This document shows, one piece after another, positions 37,080 through 46,539 of a stretch of DNA of 64,000 bases (the stretch's first letter is position 1; every line of letters begins with the position of its first letter). This DNA comes from Erysipelothrix sp. HDW6C (GTDB lineage Bacteria > Bacillota_I > Bacilli_A > Erysipelotrichales > Erysipelotrichaceae). The DNA lies in contig NZ_CP049861.1 in assembly GCF_011299615.1 (NCBI RefSeq), forward strand, positions 248,001 to 312,000, in the 5' to 3' direction. Under the pieces are notes generated by a model. It searched no databases and was not told where the DNA came from. It worked only from the letters and a program-made list of their open reading frames with translations. Made by a program: the position numbers and the translations under genes.

Positions 37080-37375
37080 GCAACTACCTCCACTGTATTA
37101 TCAACATAATACTCTACATTTCATCAAATAACTACCACAGATTGCTAATTTGAAAGTGAGATGGTTTTCAAATTAGTCATTTTTGTGGTTCTGGTGTGTT
37201 TTCTGGGGGCGAATTCGTTTGTTTTTGAGACAAATTGTGAAGTTTCGACACATTAGTTTAATCTTTGTGGCGAGTCTTTGTTGTTTATATTCATATATTA
37301 TCACTTTATCAATTTCTTTTAGAAATGCAAACGAAAACCGTGTTCGGAAATTTCAACACGGTTTTCATTTGATAT
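37080..37375. other. Intergenic region between nox and the MutS-like gene
   Basis: About 296 bp, AT-rich. It holds a hairpin for nox termination (37333-37366) and a perfect 11-bp inverted repeat, CTAATTTGAAA (37145-37155) and TTTCAAATTAG (37166-37176), about 65 bp upstream of the MutS-like gene. I see no ORF, RNA motif or strong promoter in the rest. Confidence 0.5.
37333..37366 (-). terminator. Hairpin terminator after nox
   Basis: GAAAACCGTGTT and AACACGGTTTTC form a 12-bp stem with a 10-nt loop, 10 nt past the nox stop. The T tract is short on either strand. Confidence 0.65.
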
Positions 37376-38710
37376 CTAAGCTGTTGCTGAGAGTGCAGCC
37401 ATTGTAATGTAATTATACGGTTGATTGAAGTGAGGTAAGAAGAAGATATCAACAAGTTGAATTTCTTCGAGTGTCACATCCTTCATGATTGCGAGTGAGA
37501 ACATGTGAATCGCCATTGAGATATCCGTATAGGATGCAATTTGGGATCCGATGATACGGCGTGATTCGCGTTCATAGATGATACGAATTTTGACATTGTT
37601 GTTTTCATCCATGAATCCTGGTTTTTGTAAGTCTTCAAATTCAGTATACACAGCATCGAATCCCGCTTTCTTTGCTGCTTCCATATTTAGACCTGTTGAG
37701 ACCATGTTGTAACCATAAATTGAAATTCCGTTTGAACCTTGGACACCCAGTGATTTTAGAGGTGTTCCGCCAATATTATGACCTGCTACAATACCCGAAC
37801 GAACCGCGTTGGTTGCCAGCGCAATGTAGGTTGTCTTCTTGAGTGCATTGGAGTAAAGTGTTGCACAGTCTCCAACTGCATAGACATCTTTAATACTTGT
37901 TTGTTGGTGAAGATCCACAAGGTAAGCACCATTATCAAAAAGTTCCAGTGCATCTTTCCCCAATTCGTTATTAGGTTTAAATCCGATAGCAAGAATAACA
38001 AGTTCTGCTTCGTATTCGCCTTTATTGGTGACGACTTTCGATACGGCGCCATCTCCTTTTAACTCAGTTACCATCTCACCGTAGTTGAGCTCGATGCCTT
38101 GATCACTTAACACTTTGTCCATATCCTCGGAGAACCACTTATCGTAGTAGCTGCTCAAGCATGTATCAGCTGCTTCAACAATTCGAACATGTTTTCCACG
38201 ACGTTGTGCTGCTTCTGCCATTTCGACACCGATATATCCAGCCCCGACAACGACAACATTCTTTACATGATCTTGTGCTAGCAATGCATCGACTTTTTGT
38301 GAGTCTTGGAACAGTTTAACAAAGTGAACGCCTTCTAAATCCATTCCCGGAAGTTTTGGAGCAATTGGCGTTGAACCTGTTGCCAAAATCAACTTATCGT
38401 AGTCTACGACAGACTCTTGATGATTTGCATCTTCGTAATAAACTTTTTTATTGTCAAAGTCTACGCGTTTTACATCAGTTTGCATGTGAATATCGGCACC
38501 CTTAGCTGCAAAAGCTTCTTTGTTTGTATAAAACAATTGATCAGAAGAATCAATCTGGTGCCCTACCCACAATGCTGTACCGCATCCAAGATAACTCAAG
38601 TTTGTATTGCGATCCAATATTGTTACCTGATTCTCAGGATAATTATCCAACAATGTATTTGCTGCAGCAATCCCTGCATGGTTTGCACCAATTAAAACAA
38701 CTTTACTCAT
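37376..38710 (-). CDS. nox: FAD-dependent NADH oxidase (H2O-forming type; CoA-disulfide reductase family)
   Basis: 444 aa. GxGxxG-like FAD loop (VVLIGANHAGIAAA) with the family His11, the redox-active Cys43 in SYLGCGTALW, the NADH loop VVVGAGYIGVEMAEA and the FAD segment DVYAVGDCA. A single active Cys with this context is typical of water-forming NADH oxidases that regenerate NAD+ and remove oxygen in fermentative bacteria. AAGGAGG precedes the ATG. A Fur-like box lies upstream of a weak promoter. Confidence 0.93.
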   Translation of the reverse strand: MSKVVLIGANHAGIAAANTLLDNYPENQVTILDRNTNLSYLGCGTALWVGHQIDSSDQLFYTNKEAFAAKGADIHMQTDVKRVDFDNKKVYYEDANHQESVVDYDKLILATGSTPIAPKLPGMDLEGVHFVKLFQDSQKVDALLAQDHVKNVVVVGAGYIGVEMAEAAQRRGKHVRIVEAADTCLSSYYDKWFSEDMDKVLSDQGIELNYGEMVTELKGDGAVSKVVTNKGEYEAELVILAIGFKPNNELGKDALELFDNGAYLVDLHQQTSIKDVYAVGDCATLYSNALKKTTYIALATNAVRSGIVAGHNIGGTPLKSLGVQGSNGISIYGYNMVSTGLNMEAAKKAGFDAVYTEFEDLQKPGFMDENNNVKIRIIYERESRRIIGSQIASYTDISMAIHMFSLAIMKDVTLEEIQLVDIFFLPHFNQPYNYITMAALSATA

Positions 38711-38839
38711 AACATAGCCTCCTTGTGATTCGGTATCACTCTTTTCATCATACCGTTGAGAATTTAATGCATGTGTAATTTGTGTGATGTATGAAGTCTA
38801 TTTTAACATAACTGCTATTCAAAACTTTAATATGGCAAT

Positions 38840-38854
38840 TGATAGTGATAATCA
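38840..38854. promoter_or_regulatory. Fur-like box upstream of nox
   Basis: TGATAGTGATAATCA matches the 7-1-7 Fur box TGATAATNATTATCA at 12 of 14 fixed positions. It sits inside the perfect 8-bp dyad CAATTGAT/ATCAATTG (38836-38858), about 18 bp upstream of a candidate -35 (TTGAAT, 16 bp, TAGACT). A Fur/PerR/Zur-family protein could bind. Confidence 0.5.
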
Positions 38855-38868
38855 ATTGTAAATTCACA

Positions 38869-38892
38869 AAAAAGAATAGGTTTCCCTATTCT
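38869..38892 (-). terminator. Intrinsic terminator after the exonuclease III gene
   Basis: Minus strand AGAATAGG-GAAA-CCTATTCT with a GAAA loop and TTTT tail; it starts at the stop codon. Confidence 0.88.
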
Positions 38893-39646
38893 AAACATCA
38901 ATCTCGACCATAACTGGACAATGATCACTTCCAATAACATGATCATAGATTTCAGCATCTTTAATCTTATCCTTTAACTTCTCAGAAACTACAAAGTAGT
39001 CAATACGCCACCCAGCATTGCGACTGCGCGCATTGAATCGGTAGCTCCACCATGAGTATCGATCGGTGACGTCACCATGAATGAAACGGAACGAATCCAC
39101 AAATCCATCATTCAAGAGATTGTTAAACTGCGCACGTTCTTGATCTGAAAATCCTGGATTCTTACGATTTGCTGATGGATTCTTTAAGTCAATTTCATTG
39201 TGAGCAACATTCAAGTCCCCACAGAGAACAACAGGTTTTACGCTATCGAGAGCCGAAAGGTAGGCGCGGAAGTCATCTTCCCATGTCATTCGATAATCGA
39301 TGCGTTTTAAATCCTGTTGCGAATTTGGTGTATAAACACAAACCAAATAGAATGATTCATATTCACAGGTGATGACGCGACCTTCTTGATCGTGATCATC
39401 AATGCCAATGCCATAGGATACATTGATAGGTTCCGTACGACTGAACACTGCGGTTCCAGAATAACCCTTTTTTACTGCGTAGTTATAATAGGCATGATAC
39501 CCCTCTGGCTCATAATCGAGTTGTCCTGCTTGCATTTTTGTTTCTTGTAAGCAAAGCACATCTGTATCCAAGTCCTTAAATATACCCACAAAGTCCTTAT
39601 TCATAACGGCACGTAGCCCATTAACATTCCATGATACTAATTTCAT
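38891..39646 (-). CDS. exoA: Exodeoxyribonuclease III / AP endonuclease
   Basis: 251 aa. Endonuclease-exonuclease-phosphatase fold: SWNVNGLRA, the metal-binding Glu in CLQETKM, GDLNVAH, the RIDYF segment and the catalytic GSDHCPV near the end. It incises DNA at abasic sites in base excision repair. ATG 39646 follows GGAGG by 8 nt and starts 2 nt after the upstream gene; a longer frame to 39661 overlaps that gene. Confidence 0.95.
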   Translation of the reverse strand: MKLVSWNVNGLRAVMNKDFVGIFKDLDTDVLCLQETKMQAGQLDYEPEGYHAYYNYAVKKGYSGTAVFSRTEPINVSYGIGIDDHDQEGRVITCEYESFYLVCVYTPNSQQDLKRIDYRMTWEDDFRAYLSALDSVKPVVLCGDLNVAHNEIDLKNPSANRKNPGFSDQERAQFNNLLNDGFVDSFRFIHGDVTDRYSWWSYRFNARSRNAGWRIDYFVVSEKLKDKIKDAEIYDHVIGSDHCPVMVEIDV

Positions 39647-39648
39647 TT

Positions 39649-40440
39649 TTACTGCCTCCACATTTCACTAAAGGGAATAAACTCAACCCTTGAACTTAAC
39701 TCCTTCGCCTTTTGTCGTTGAACTTTGATATCCCCGCCACTTGCTGTGTTTAAGGATTCTCGGTCGAGCATGGTATGGACATAGACCATTTTCTTAATCA
39801 AGTACCACGACGCAATCGCTTCATGAATGCGCGTTGCTCGGCCTGACGGCTCTATTTCAAAGCTTTCGCGTAATGTCTCCACTCGCTCACGACTTGTGGC
39901 TACCGCTACTTCGCCAAGATTTTCGATTGAGCCAATACGGCGTCTGTCTTGTTCTCTTTGAAGTACAGGAGCGATGTTTCCTTTTTCCAACATGAGTCGG
40001 TATAACTCCACAACTGTAGTTTCGTCATCAAATGTTAAGACGAGTACATTGTTGCGATAACGTTCTAATAGTGCGCCTTGCTCAGTAAGACAATAGAAGA
40101 TTCCCTTTGCTTCAAGATAATTACGATCCACAAGTAGAATTGCAAACTCATGATCATCACCTTGAGAATAAAGAATGACGGGTGCCTTAATGTACCACTT
40201 TGGTATTTTAAAGATATCTTTATAGCTGATAATTTTATTCGCTATTAAATCTTTATTGATAAACACACTAAAGTTAATCATAATTCGACACGAATCATCC
40301 ATCGCTGCAATGCTTTGATACAATGCATCATGAGGGTGATTCTCTACATTCAAATAATCCTCGAGATATCCGTTAAATTCACATTCTTTTGCGCCGGCGC
40401 GAAAGTCTTTAACGTCCTTTAAAACGCTTACTAAGCTCAT
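39649..40440 (-). CDS. Protein of unknown function, co-transcribed with exoA
   Basis: 263 aa, soluble, no signal peptide or membrane segment. An N-terminal alpha/beta part (YLEDYLNVENHPHDALYQSI) precedes a middle beta-rich region and a charged helical C-terminus (RERVETLRESFEIEPSGRAT). I recognise no catalytic motif or family. It has a G-rich ribosome-binding site (GGGGGGA) and ends 2 nt before exoA, so a link to DNA repair is possible but unproven. Divergent from addB. Confidence 0.7.
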   Translation of the reverse strand: MSLVSVLKDVKDFRAGAKECEFNGYLEDYLNVENHPHDALYQSIAAMDDSCRIMINFSVFINKDLIANKIISYKDIFKIPKWYIKAPVILYSQGDDHEFAILLVDRNYLEAKGIFYCLTEQGALLERYRNNVLVLTFDDETTVVELYRLMLEKGNIAPVLQREQDRRRIGSIENLGEVAVATSRERVETLRESFEIEPSGRATRIHEAIASWYLIKKMVYVHTMLDRESLNTASGGDIKVQRQKAKELSSRVEFIPFSEMWRQ

Positions 40441-40551
40441 ACTAGTCCCCCCTATATGTTTCTTCTATTTTGACATATTTTACAAACTTTTGAAAGTAGT
40501 CCACACTCGAGTTGCAATATGTTCTATAATTATAGAATAGGGGGACATACT

Positions 40552-42966
40552 ATGCGAAAAACTTACATAACCACCTCATCACTCATCGATGAATTTAAAC
40601 AAACATTACTCCAGGGAAATTCATATGTCATGGGAACTTCAGTTCGCAATTTTGATTTCACTTTTAATGAAGCAATTCTGGACCAGAACGCGTTGGAAGT
40701 AACCTGTTTTAATATGTTACAAACCTTACAATTCGATAAAATTGCAGCTGTTTTAAAGTTCCCTAAAACCATTCAATCTTTGATTGCGTTAATCAAAGAA
40801 TTAGACTGCTATGGTATTTCCTTGTCAGCACTTCCTCAAAAGACACCATTACAACAAGAAATTGCTTTAGCCTTGGAAAGTATACGTCCACTTATTCCTG
40901 CTCCTCAACTAAAGCGTTCCGTACAGTATCAAGCAGTCGCCGCTGGCCTTTCTTATCATCATACTTTTTTCTTAAAGCGTCACGATGTACCCTTTATAAT
41001 CCAACACACATCAAAACCATCTTCCATACGGTTCAAGGTTGCTTTGAACATCCGTTCTGAGATTGAAGCCGTTGCACAAGATTTGCTCACCCATAAGATT
41101 ACAGACGCTGTAATCGCGGTCCCCAATTTAACAGCACGAAAACCACTTATCGAATCTGTCTTTGCACGGTATGATTTGAATTTAGTGTTGCAAGACCGCA
41201 CAACAACAATGGTAAAATCACAATACTTAAGTATTATCAATGTTGCGCAAAAGCGTTCGATCAGCGCCATCATTACATTGATTGAAGCCAATCCACTTGG
41301 GTTACGTTACATTGACGATCTGGTTTACTATATTCGTCATTTTGAGATTGATAACACAACTATTCTTGAGCCCTTTTATTACGCTCATGAAATTCAAGGT
41401 TACGAGGAGATATATCGCGTTCGAGAACGCATTGCAGATGATGTCGCCGTCTTGCAAGCGTTCCTGGAAAATCTCCTTTCCCTTTCATACCAAGACGTTA
41501 TTGCTTTTGCCTACGATACGCTTTATGAAAACAGCACCAATGATTTATCAAAAATTAAGGCTTTCCTTGAAAGCAACTACCATCTCTATGCAGAGTCTAC
41601 ACACGAATTTTTCTTAGCACATTTTGATACAATTGGAACTGACATTAAAAGTAACGGAACGATTCGCGTGGTCGACATCAAAAACCTCCCGCTCACCCCT
41701 CCAGATCATTTGTATGTTCTTGACCTCAGTGCAAAAAATTTCCCCGCAATTCCTTCACGAACAGGCATTTTGGATGAGTCGTATGTTGGTGCTATCGCAG
41801 GATTTCCTAGTTTGGATGTGCGTACGCAACACGACTTGGACAACCAAGCACGTATCTTTAATCATGCAACACATCTCACACTCTCTTATAACGCCGCAAC
41901 CTACGAAGGAAAAAGCCATGAAGTATCGTATCCTGTAGCGCAGTTTTGTGATGAAAACAACATCTCCCTTTCTTCTTGGAATTTGATTCAAGTTCATGAT
42001 CGGGAAATCAGTACTCGCCATCTCGATCCAAAGATTGCATCTCAAGTATACCTGCGTGACGGTGCTATAGTAGGATCGATTTCATCCTTTCAAATGTACC
42101 TTCAAGACCCTTATAACTTCTTCATTGAACGTGCTTTGGGGCTACGCGAACCAGAGAAGTTCACTTTTGATGCCCGTATCATTGGAACCATCAATCATGC
42201 GTTAATGGAAGCGACACACAACATCACAAACCAAGATCCATGGACCAATATTGCCGCTGTTTTCCCAAAAGACTCCAATCGCATTGCGATGATTAAAAGA
42301 CGCAATGATGCCTTAATGGAACTAAACATCCCCTTAATTCTCGAATCCATTGCGAATACTGATTTTCAAGTCCATGCTCTCGAGGAGCGTTTCTCAACAC
42401 ACGACCTTTTTGAAGCGGTTCATTTGCGCGGCATTATAGACCGTATTGACATGAACGATTCGCATCTATTAGTGGTTGACTACAAATCATCCGCATTAAG
42501 CCTCAGTCAGCCGGCAGTCAAAGCAGGTGAACAATTGCAATTGCTCACGTATGCAATGATTGCGGAACGACGCTACAACAAACCTGTACTCGGAGTCTTT
42601 TACTTTGGATTCCGAAATCGCAATATTAATACAAACTATGCAAAGTATAGCTTTGCACAGGGAATTGTGGTGGATGACAGTGATTATGAAGTTCTGTGGA
42701 TGAAAGACAAGAAATACAGTGGTTGGATGTTTGATCGTCCTGGCGATCATTTTGACACTGATACATTCTACGGTGGTCTGAGAATGACAAAAGCAGGAAT
42801 GTCATTATGGAAGCGCGAATTTGATATGAATAAAGTGCGACCATTGCTTACCTCAATATATAAAGACTTAAGTACCAATATTCTAAATGGTATTCTCGAT
42901 AAAGATGCCATCATTATTAACAGCGATCCAACACTTGATTTACGGAAGGAGGACGAGGATAAATGA
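40552..42966 (+). CDS. addB: ATP-dependent helicase/nuclease subunit B (AddB/RexB-like)
   Basis: 804 aa. It partners AddA in processing double-strand breaks and forming recombination substrates. The C-terminal RecB-like nuclease has GIIDRIDMND, VVDYKSS and the QLQLLTY motif. No Walker A is visible at the N-terminus and the protein is shorter than Bacillus AddB, as in RexB. The Cys residues that hold the 4Fe-4S cluster in AddB are missing: YLQDPYNFF where a Cys-Pro is expected, and no Cys cluster at the C-terminus. ATG 40552 follows GGGGGA; it overlaps addA by 4 bp. Confidence 0.88.
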   Translation: MRKTYITTSSLIDEFKQTLLQGNSYVMGTSVRNFDFTFNEAILDQNALEVTCFNMLQTLQFDKIAAVLKFPKTIQSLIALIKELDCYGISLSALPQKTPLQQEIALALESIRPLIPAPQLKRSVQYQAVAAGLSYHHTFFLKRHDVPFIIQHTSKPSSIRFKVALNIRSEIEAVAQDLLTHKITDAVIAVPNLTARKPLIESVFARYDLNLVLQDRTTTMVKSQYLSIINVAQKRSISAIITLIEANPLGLRYIDDLVYYIRHFEIDNTTILEPFYYAHEIQGYEEIYRVRERIADDVAVLQAFLENLLSLSYQDVIAFAYDTLYENSTNDLSKIKAFLESNYHLYAESTHEFFLAHFDTIGTDIKSNGTIRVVDIKNLPLTPPDHLYVLDLSAKNFPAIPSRTGILDESYVGAIAGFPSLDVRTQHDLDNQARIFNHATHLTLSYNAATYEGKSHEVSYPVAQFCDENNISLSSWNLIQVHDREISTRHLDPKIASQVYLRDGAIVGSISSFQMYLQDPYNFFIERALGLREPEKFTFDARIIGTINHALMEATHNITNQDPWTNIAAVFPKDSNRIAMIKRRNDALMELNIPLILESIANTDFQVHALEERFSTHDLFEAVHLRGIIDRIDMNDSHLLVVDYKSSALSLSQPAVKAGEQLQLLTYAMIAERRYNKPVLGVFYFGFRNRNINTNYAKYSFAQGIVVDDSDYEVLWMKDKKYSGWMFDRPGDHFDTDTFYGGLRMTKAGMSLWKREFDMNKVRPLLTSIYKDLSTNILNGILDKDAIIINSDPTLDLRKEDEDK

Positions 42967-45900
42967 CAACGTTTAATCCCCAACAACAGCTCGCAATTGA
43001 TGCACTAAACCAAAATGTCGTTGTTTCCGCTTCAGCTGGAGCTGGTAAGACTACAGTTTTAATAGCCCGACTTATGAAGCGAATCATCACCGATGGTGTA
43101 CGCATTGATCAGATTTGTGCCATGACCTTTACAGAGGCTGCTGCTTCTGAGATGAAGACACGGCTGCTTGCCGCGCTAAACGACGAGTACAATGCACGCC
43201 ATGATGCATTTATTGCGGAGCAAATTGCCTTGGTTGAGACCGCTCAAATTTCAACAATCCATTCCTTTTGCCTTACCATCATAAAGAATTATGGGTATAT
43301 CTTGGGTATTAACCCCAGTCGGACCGAAAACATTATGGATAACGCGGCTGTAACGCTACTTCAAAACGAAGCTTTAGAGTCCACATTGACGCAATGGTTA
43401 GCAATCAAACCACGGCAGACACAGCGCTTGCTTGATATTTTTTCGACCAACCCAATCGATTTTGCTTCGTTGAACAATGCGATTAAAACCTGTGCAAATT
43501 GGCTTCTTAGCAAGAAACACCCACATCTTGAGATGAAATCCGTGACCCAAACTTACAATGTACAATCCTTCGAGCAACTTCCAAGTCTTTACAAGGATGC
43601 GTTTTTTCACCGCTATGCGCTTGCAATTATGGATATCAAGAGTGCCATTCAAGCGATTATTGCTGTTTCCGATTCAAGTTATGATGCCAACGACAAAAAA
43701 CAAGCCAAATACTTTGAACAGTCCGCGCATTTGAATCAAGTTTTTGGAAGACTTCTTGAGATTGAACATCTTGTCTTAAATAAAGACATTGCTTTTTATG
43801 ATGAATTTTCACCTTTGTTCGACTTCAAAATTGCCGCTGATTCAAAAAACGATGATTATACAACAGCCCGAAACCAGCTTGCAGACGCCATCAATGCCAT
43901 CATTGTAGAGCATGCACCCATGGACCAACGCATCCATTTACTTAACAAACAACTCCCCGATATTCTTGATCTTCTTGAAATAACGGATGATTATATTGTG
44001 GAATATCGACGGTTGAAGGTTGAACAAAACTGTCTTGATTTTAGTGACTTTGAATCCTTGGCTCTTGAAATACTGAGTGTCAACCACGGTGAAATTGCGC
44101 AACTCATTCAACCTCACTATCTTGAAATCATGGTCGATGAATTTCAAGATACCAATGAGTACCAAGATGAAATTATTCGCCTTGTCTCAAATGGAAAGAA
44201 TATTTTCCGCGTTGGTGATATCAAGCAGTCCATTTATCGCTTCCGTGGTGCCATGCCAGGCATTATGCAAGCACTGATGCATGATCAAGAAACGATGAAT
44301 TTGTATCTCTCTTTCAATTATCGTTCAAAAAAAGACATTGTCGACTACAACAACTATGTCTTCGATAAACTCATGAATATTACGCAAGGAATCACCTATA
44401 CCGAGCACGACCATGTCAATGTTGGTATTCCAGCACAGTCGGAAGACTCACACCCTGTTGAGTTTCTCATCGCCGAACGTGGCGATACGTATCACGAGAA
44501 TGATAGCAATCAACAGCGCGCTGCCCTTATTGCCCAGGAAATAATTGCCTACTCAAAAAAAGGCTATGCATTTCGCGATATGGTCATCCTCGTTCGATCA
44601 CACGCGAGTAAAGCATTCCTTAAGGAAGCGTTTGTTGCCGCCAACATTCCACACTATATTGATGATCAAAGCGGTTTCTATCAATCAGAAGTTATTGCCG
44701 ATATCCTGCACATCTTAAACTACGCGTTGAATCAACATGACTTTTATCTTGTTCATGTTTTAAAATCTGTATTTATCGGATATTCCGATGACCAAATCGC
44801 TTTATTGAAACTCAGTGATGAACCATCCATTCGTGAGGCTTTAAAAGTTCATGATCCACAAACGTACGCCTTGATATTCGATACTATCAAACGTTGGCGA
44901 AGCGAAGATATTGTGACTATCATTAAGGATATTATCCTTATGAATAATACCTATAATCGGGCATTGTCCTTACAAGATAAAACAAACGTCGACTTTCTTC
45001 TTGATAAAGCATCCCATTATCAAGATACTGCGACCCCAACCTTGCTTGGGTTTATACGGTTTGTGCGTGAGTTCAAAGATGAGACGAGCAGTGAGGCATC
45101 ACCGCTTAATAACGAAGCCGATGTCGTGACTTCGATGACCATCCATCAATCCAAAGGACTTCAATTTCCGATTGTCTTCTTATGGGGGATGGGAGGGCAT
45201 ACGGTTCGTGATCATGCTTCTACACTCCTAACCGACGACCGTCTTGGAATTGCTTTGAACCATATTGAAATGCCATATCGCATTCAACAAAAGAACATAT
45301 TGCGTTCAATTGTGGAATACAAACAAGACCATGAAGAATTGGAAGAAAGTTTACGTTTGCTTTATGTTGCCTTAACGCGGCCTCAAAAACACCTCATTAT
45401 GGTCGATGTTGTCAAAGAGTTTCGTCGTGAAACACTCACACCAACCTATCTCTTTAACCATCGCAGAAAGGCTGAGCTTCTCTATGCAGCCAGTCCCAAC
45501 ACAACAAACCTCACCATTATTAATGCCGAAGATATTCCAAATGAATCGCTAGACGCGAAAATATCCACACTGTCAAACGAAATGTTTGCGTTAAAATTCG
45601 ACACTACCGAAACCACATACAGTGCGGTTTCCAATAAGCCACTACAGTTGCATCAGTTTTCTCAAGAAGGAATGGCCTTCGGAACCATCTTGCACGAGGC
45701 CGTTGAAACACTGCCACACCGCGTGTGGACTGATGAAGACCTTTCAGATTTTGCCCCTGTATTTAGAAAACGATTGCTTGCATACAACCAAAATCCATTT
45801 ACACAGAGTCTCTACGCATTCCCAACTATTGAACATGAAATGCCATTTATTGATAGTGCAGGTGAGGGAATCATTGACTTTTATGCACTCAATTCAAGCG

Positions 45901-46076
45901 AAGTGGTGATTGTCGACTTTAAAAGCGACAACGCTACAGCTGAAGAATTAGTCAGTCGCTACCGCGATCAGATTGAAGGATATGTCGCTGTGATGACTAA
46001 ACAATATCCAAATCTGAAAACACGTTCCTACATTTATAGTTTCAACAGCAATTCTTACATTCAAATTACATCGTAA
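42963..46076 (+). CDS. addA: ATP-dependent helicase/nuclease subunit A (AddA/RexA)
   Basis: 1037 aa. UvrD/Rep-type superfamily 1 helicase: Walker A SASAGAGKTT, motif Ia AMTFTEAAASEM, motif II VDEFQDTN, motif III GDIKQSIYRFRGA, motif V-VI TIHQSKGLQFPIVF and LLYVALTRPQK. The C-terminal nuclease has GIIDFYAL, VIVDFKSD and a Gln-Tyr pair (RYRDQIEGY). It starts at the ATGA overlap with addB, so the subunits are translationally coupled. Confidence 0.95.
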   Translation: MTTFNPQQQLAIDALNQNVVVSASAGAGKTTVLIARLMKRIITDGVRIDQICAMTFTEAAASEMKTRLLAALNDEYNARHDAFIAEQIALVETAQISTIHSFCLTIIKNYGYILGINPSRTENIMDNAAVTLLQNEALESTLTQWLAIKPRQTQRLLDIFSTNPIDFASLNNAIKTCANWLLSKKHPHLEMKSVTQTYNVQSFEQLPSLYKDAFFHRYALAIMDIKSAIQAIIAVSDSSYDANDKKQAKYFEQSAHLNQVFGRLLEIEHLVLNKDIAFYDEFSPLFDFKIAADSKNDDYTTARNQLADAINAIIVEHAPMDQRIHLLNKQLPDILDLLEITDDYIVEYRRLKVEQNCLDFSDFESLALEILSVNHGEIAQLIQPHYLEIMVDEFQDTNEYQDEIIRLVSNGKNIFRVGDIKQSIYRFRGAMPGIMQALMHDQETMNLYLSFNYRSKKDIVDYNNYVFDKLMNITQGITYTEHDHVNVGIPAQSEDSHPVEFLIAERGDTYHENDSNQQRAALIAQEIIAYSKKGYAFRDMVILVRSHASKAFLKEAFVAANIPHYIDDQSGFYQSEVIADILHILNYALNQHDFYLVHVLKSVFIGYSDDQIALLKLSDEPSIREALKVHDPQTYALIFDTIKRWRSEDIVTIIKDIILMNNTYNRALSLQDKTNVDFLLDKASHYQDTATPTLLGFIRFVREFKDETSSEASPLNNEADVVTSMTIHQSKGLQFPIVFLWGMGGHTVRDHASTLLTDDRLGIALNHIEMPYRIQQKNILRSIVEYKQDHEELEESLRLLYVALTRPQKHLIMVDVVKEFRRETLTPTYLFNHRRKAELLYAASPNTTNLTIINAEDIPNESLDAKISTLSNEMFALKFDTTETTYSAVSNKPLQLHQFSQEGMAFGTILHEAVETLPHRVWTDEDLSDFAPVFRKRLLAYNQNPFTQSLYAFPTIEHEMPFIDSAGEGIIDFYALNSSEVVIVDFKSDNATAEELVSRYRDQIEGYVAVMTKQYPNLKTRSYIYSFNSNSYIQITS

Positions 46077-46109
46077 AAAGAACAAGCCTCTCATAGAAGC
46101 TTGTTCTTT
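46077..46109. terminator. Bidirectional terminator between addA and the Nudix gene
   Basis: AAAGAACAAGC and GCTTGTTCTTT form an 11-bp stem with an 11-nt loop, with T-rich flanks on both strands, between convergent genes. Confidence 0.85.
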
Positions 46110-46110
46110 C

Positions 46111-46539
46111 TTATAATCCTTTGCCTTGTTGTGAATTCACAAGCATTTCGACCATATGCTTGATGTTTCCTTGTCCTGCAAACTTTGTATTATCGGCAAA
46201 GTCTTGATCCGCTATTGTTATCCAATGAAGCGGATGTTTTTCAGGAACCAAGTCTACTGCATGTTTCAGTGTTCCAAAGAAAACTTGAAGTTCAATACCA
46301 TCACGGTGATATTGTGTTGTAAATAACGCTGTAAGTTCGATGTCTGCCGATGAAATTCCCGACTCTTCAAAAAGCTCACGGTAGGCAGACTCTGTATTGC
46401 TCTCATTGTTTTCTTTTTTTCCACCAAGAAAATTGTACAAACCTTTATAAGGGTCTTTAGTACGGTAGCACATAAGTACTTCTGTTTCCGAGGGATTGAA
46501 AACAATAACGATATTAACAACTTTCAATGAATTAGTCAT
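46111..46539 (-). CDS. Nudix hydrolase (MutT-like)
   Basis: 142 aa. A full Nudix box, Gx5Ex7REUxEExGU, spans residues of GGKKENNESNTESAYRELFE and the following ESGI. It likely hydrolyses a (d)NTP such as 8-oxo-dGTP; the substrate cannot be told. It overlaps the prs stop by 8 bp (ATGACTAA), so it is coupled to prs. Confidence 0.92.
   Translation of the reverse strand: MTNSLKVVNIVIVFNPSETEVLMCYRTKDPYKGLYNFLGGKKENNESNTESAYRELFEESGISSADIELTALFTTQYHRDGIELQVFFGTLKHAVDLVPEKHPLHWITIADQDFADNTKFAGQGNIKHMVEMLVNSQQGKGL

Noticed and set aside
37376-38710. CoA-disulfide reductase instead of NADH oxidase
   Set aside because: Same family and single active Cys; context and family His favour NADH oxidase, but CoA-disulfide activity cannot be fully excluded.
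38840-38854. PerR box
   Set aside because: Matches the PerR consensus TTATAATNATTATAA less well (four mismatches) than the Fur consensus (two), so it is listed as Fur-like.
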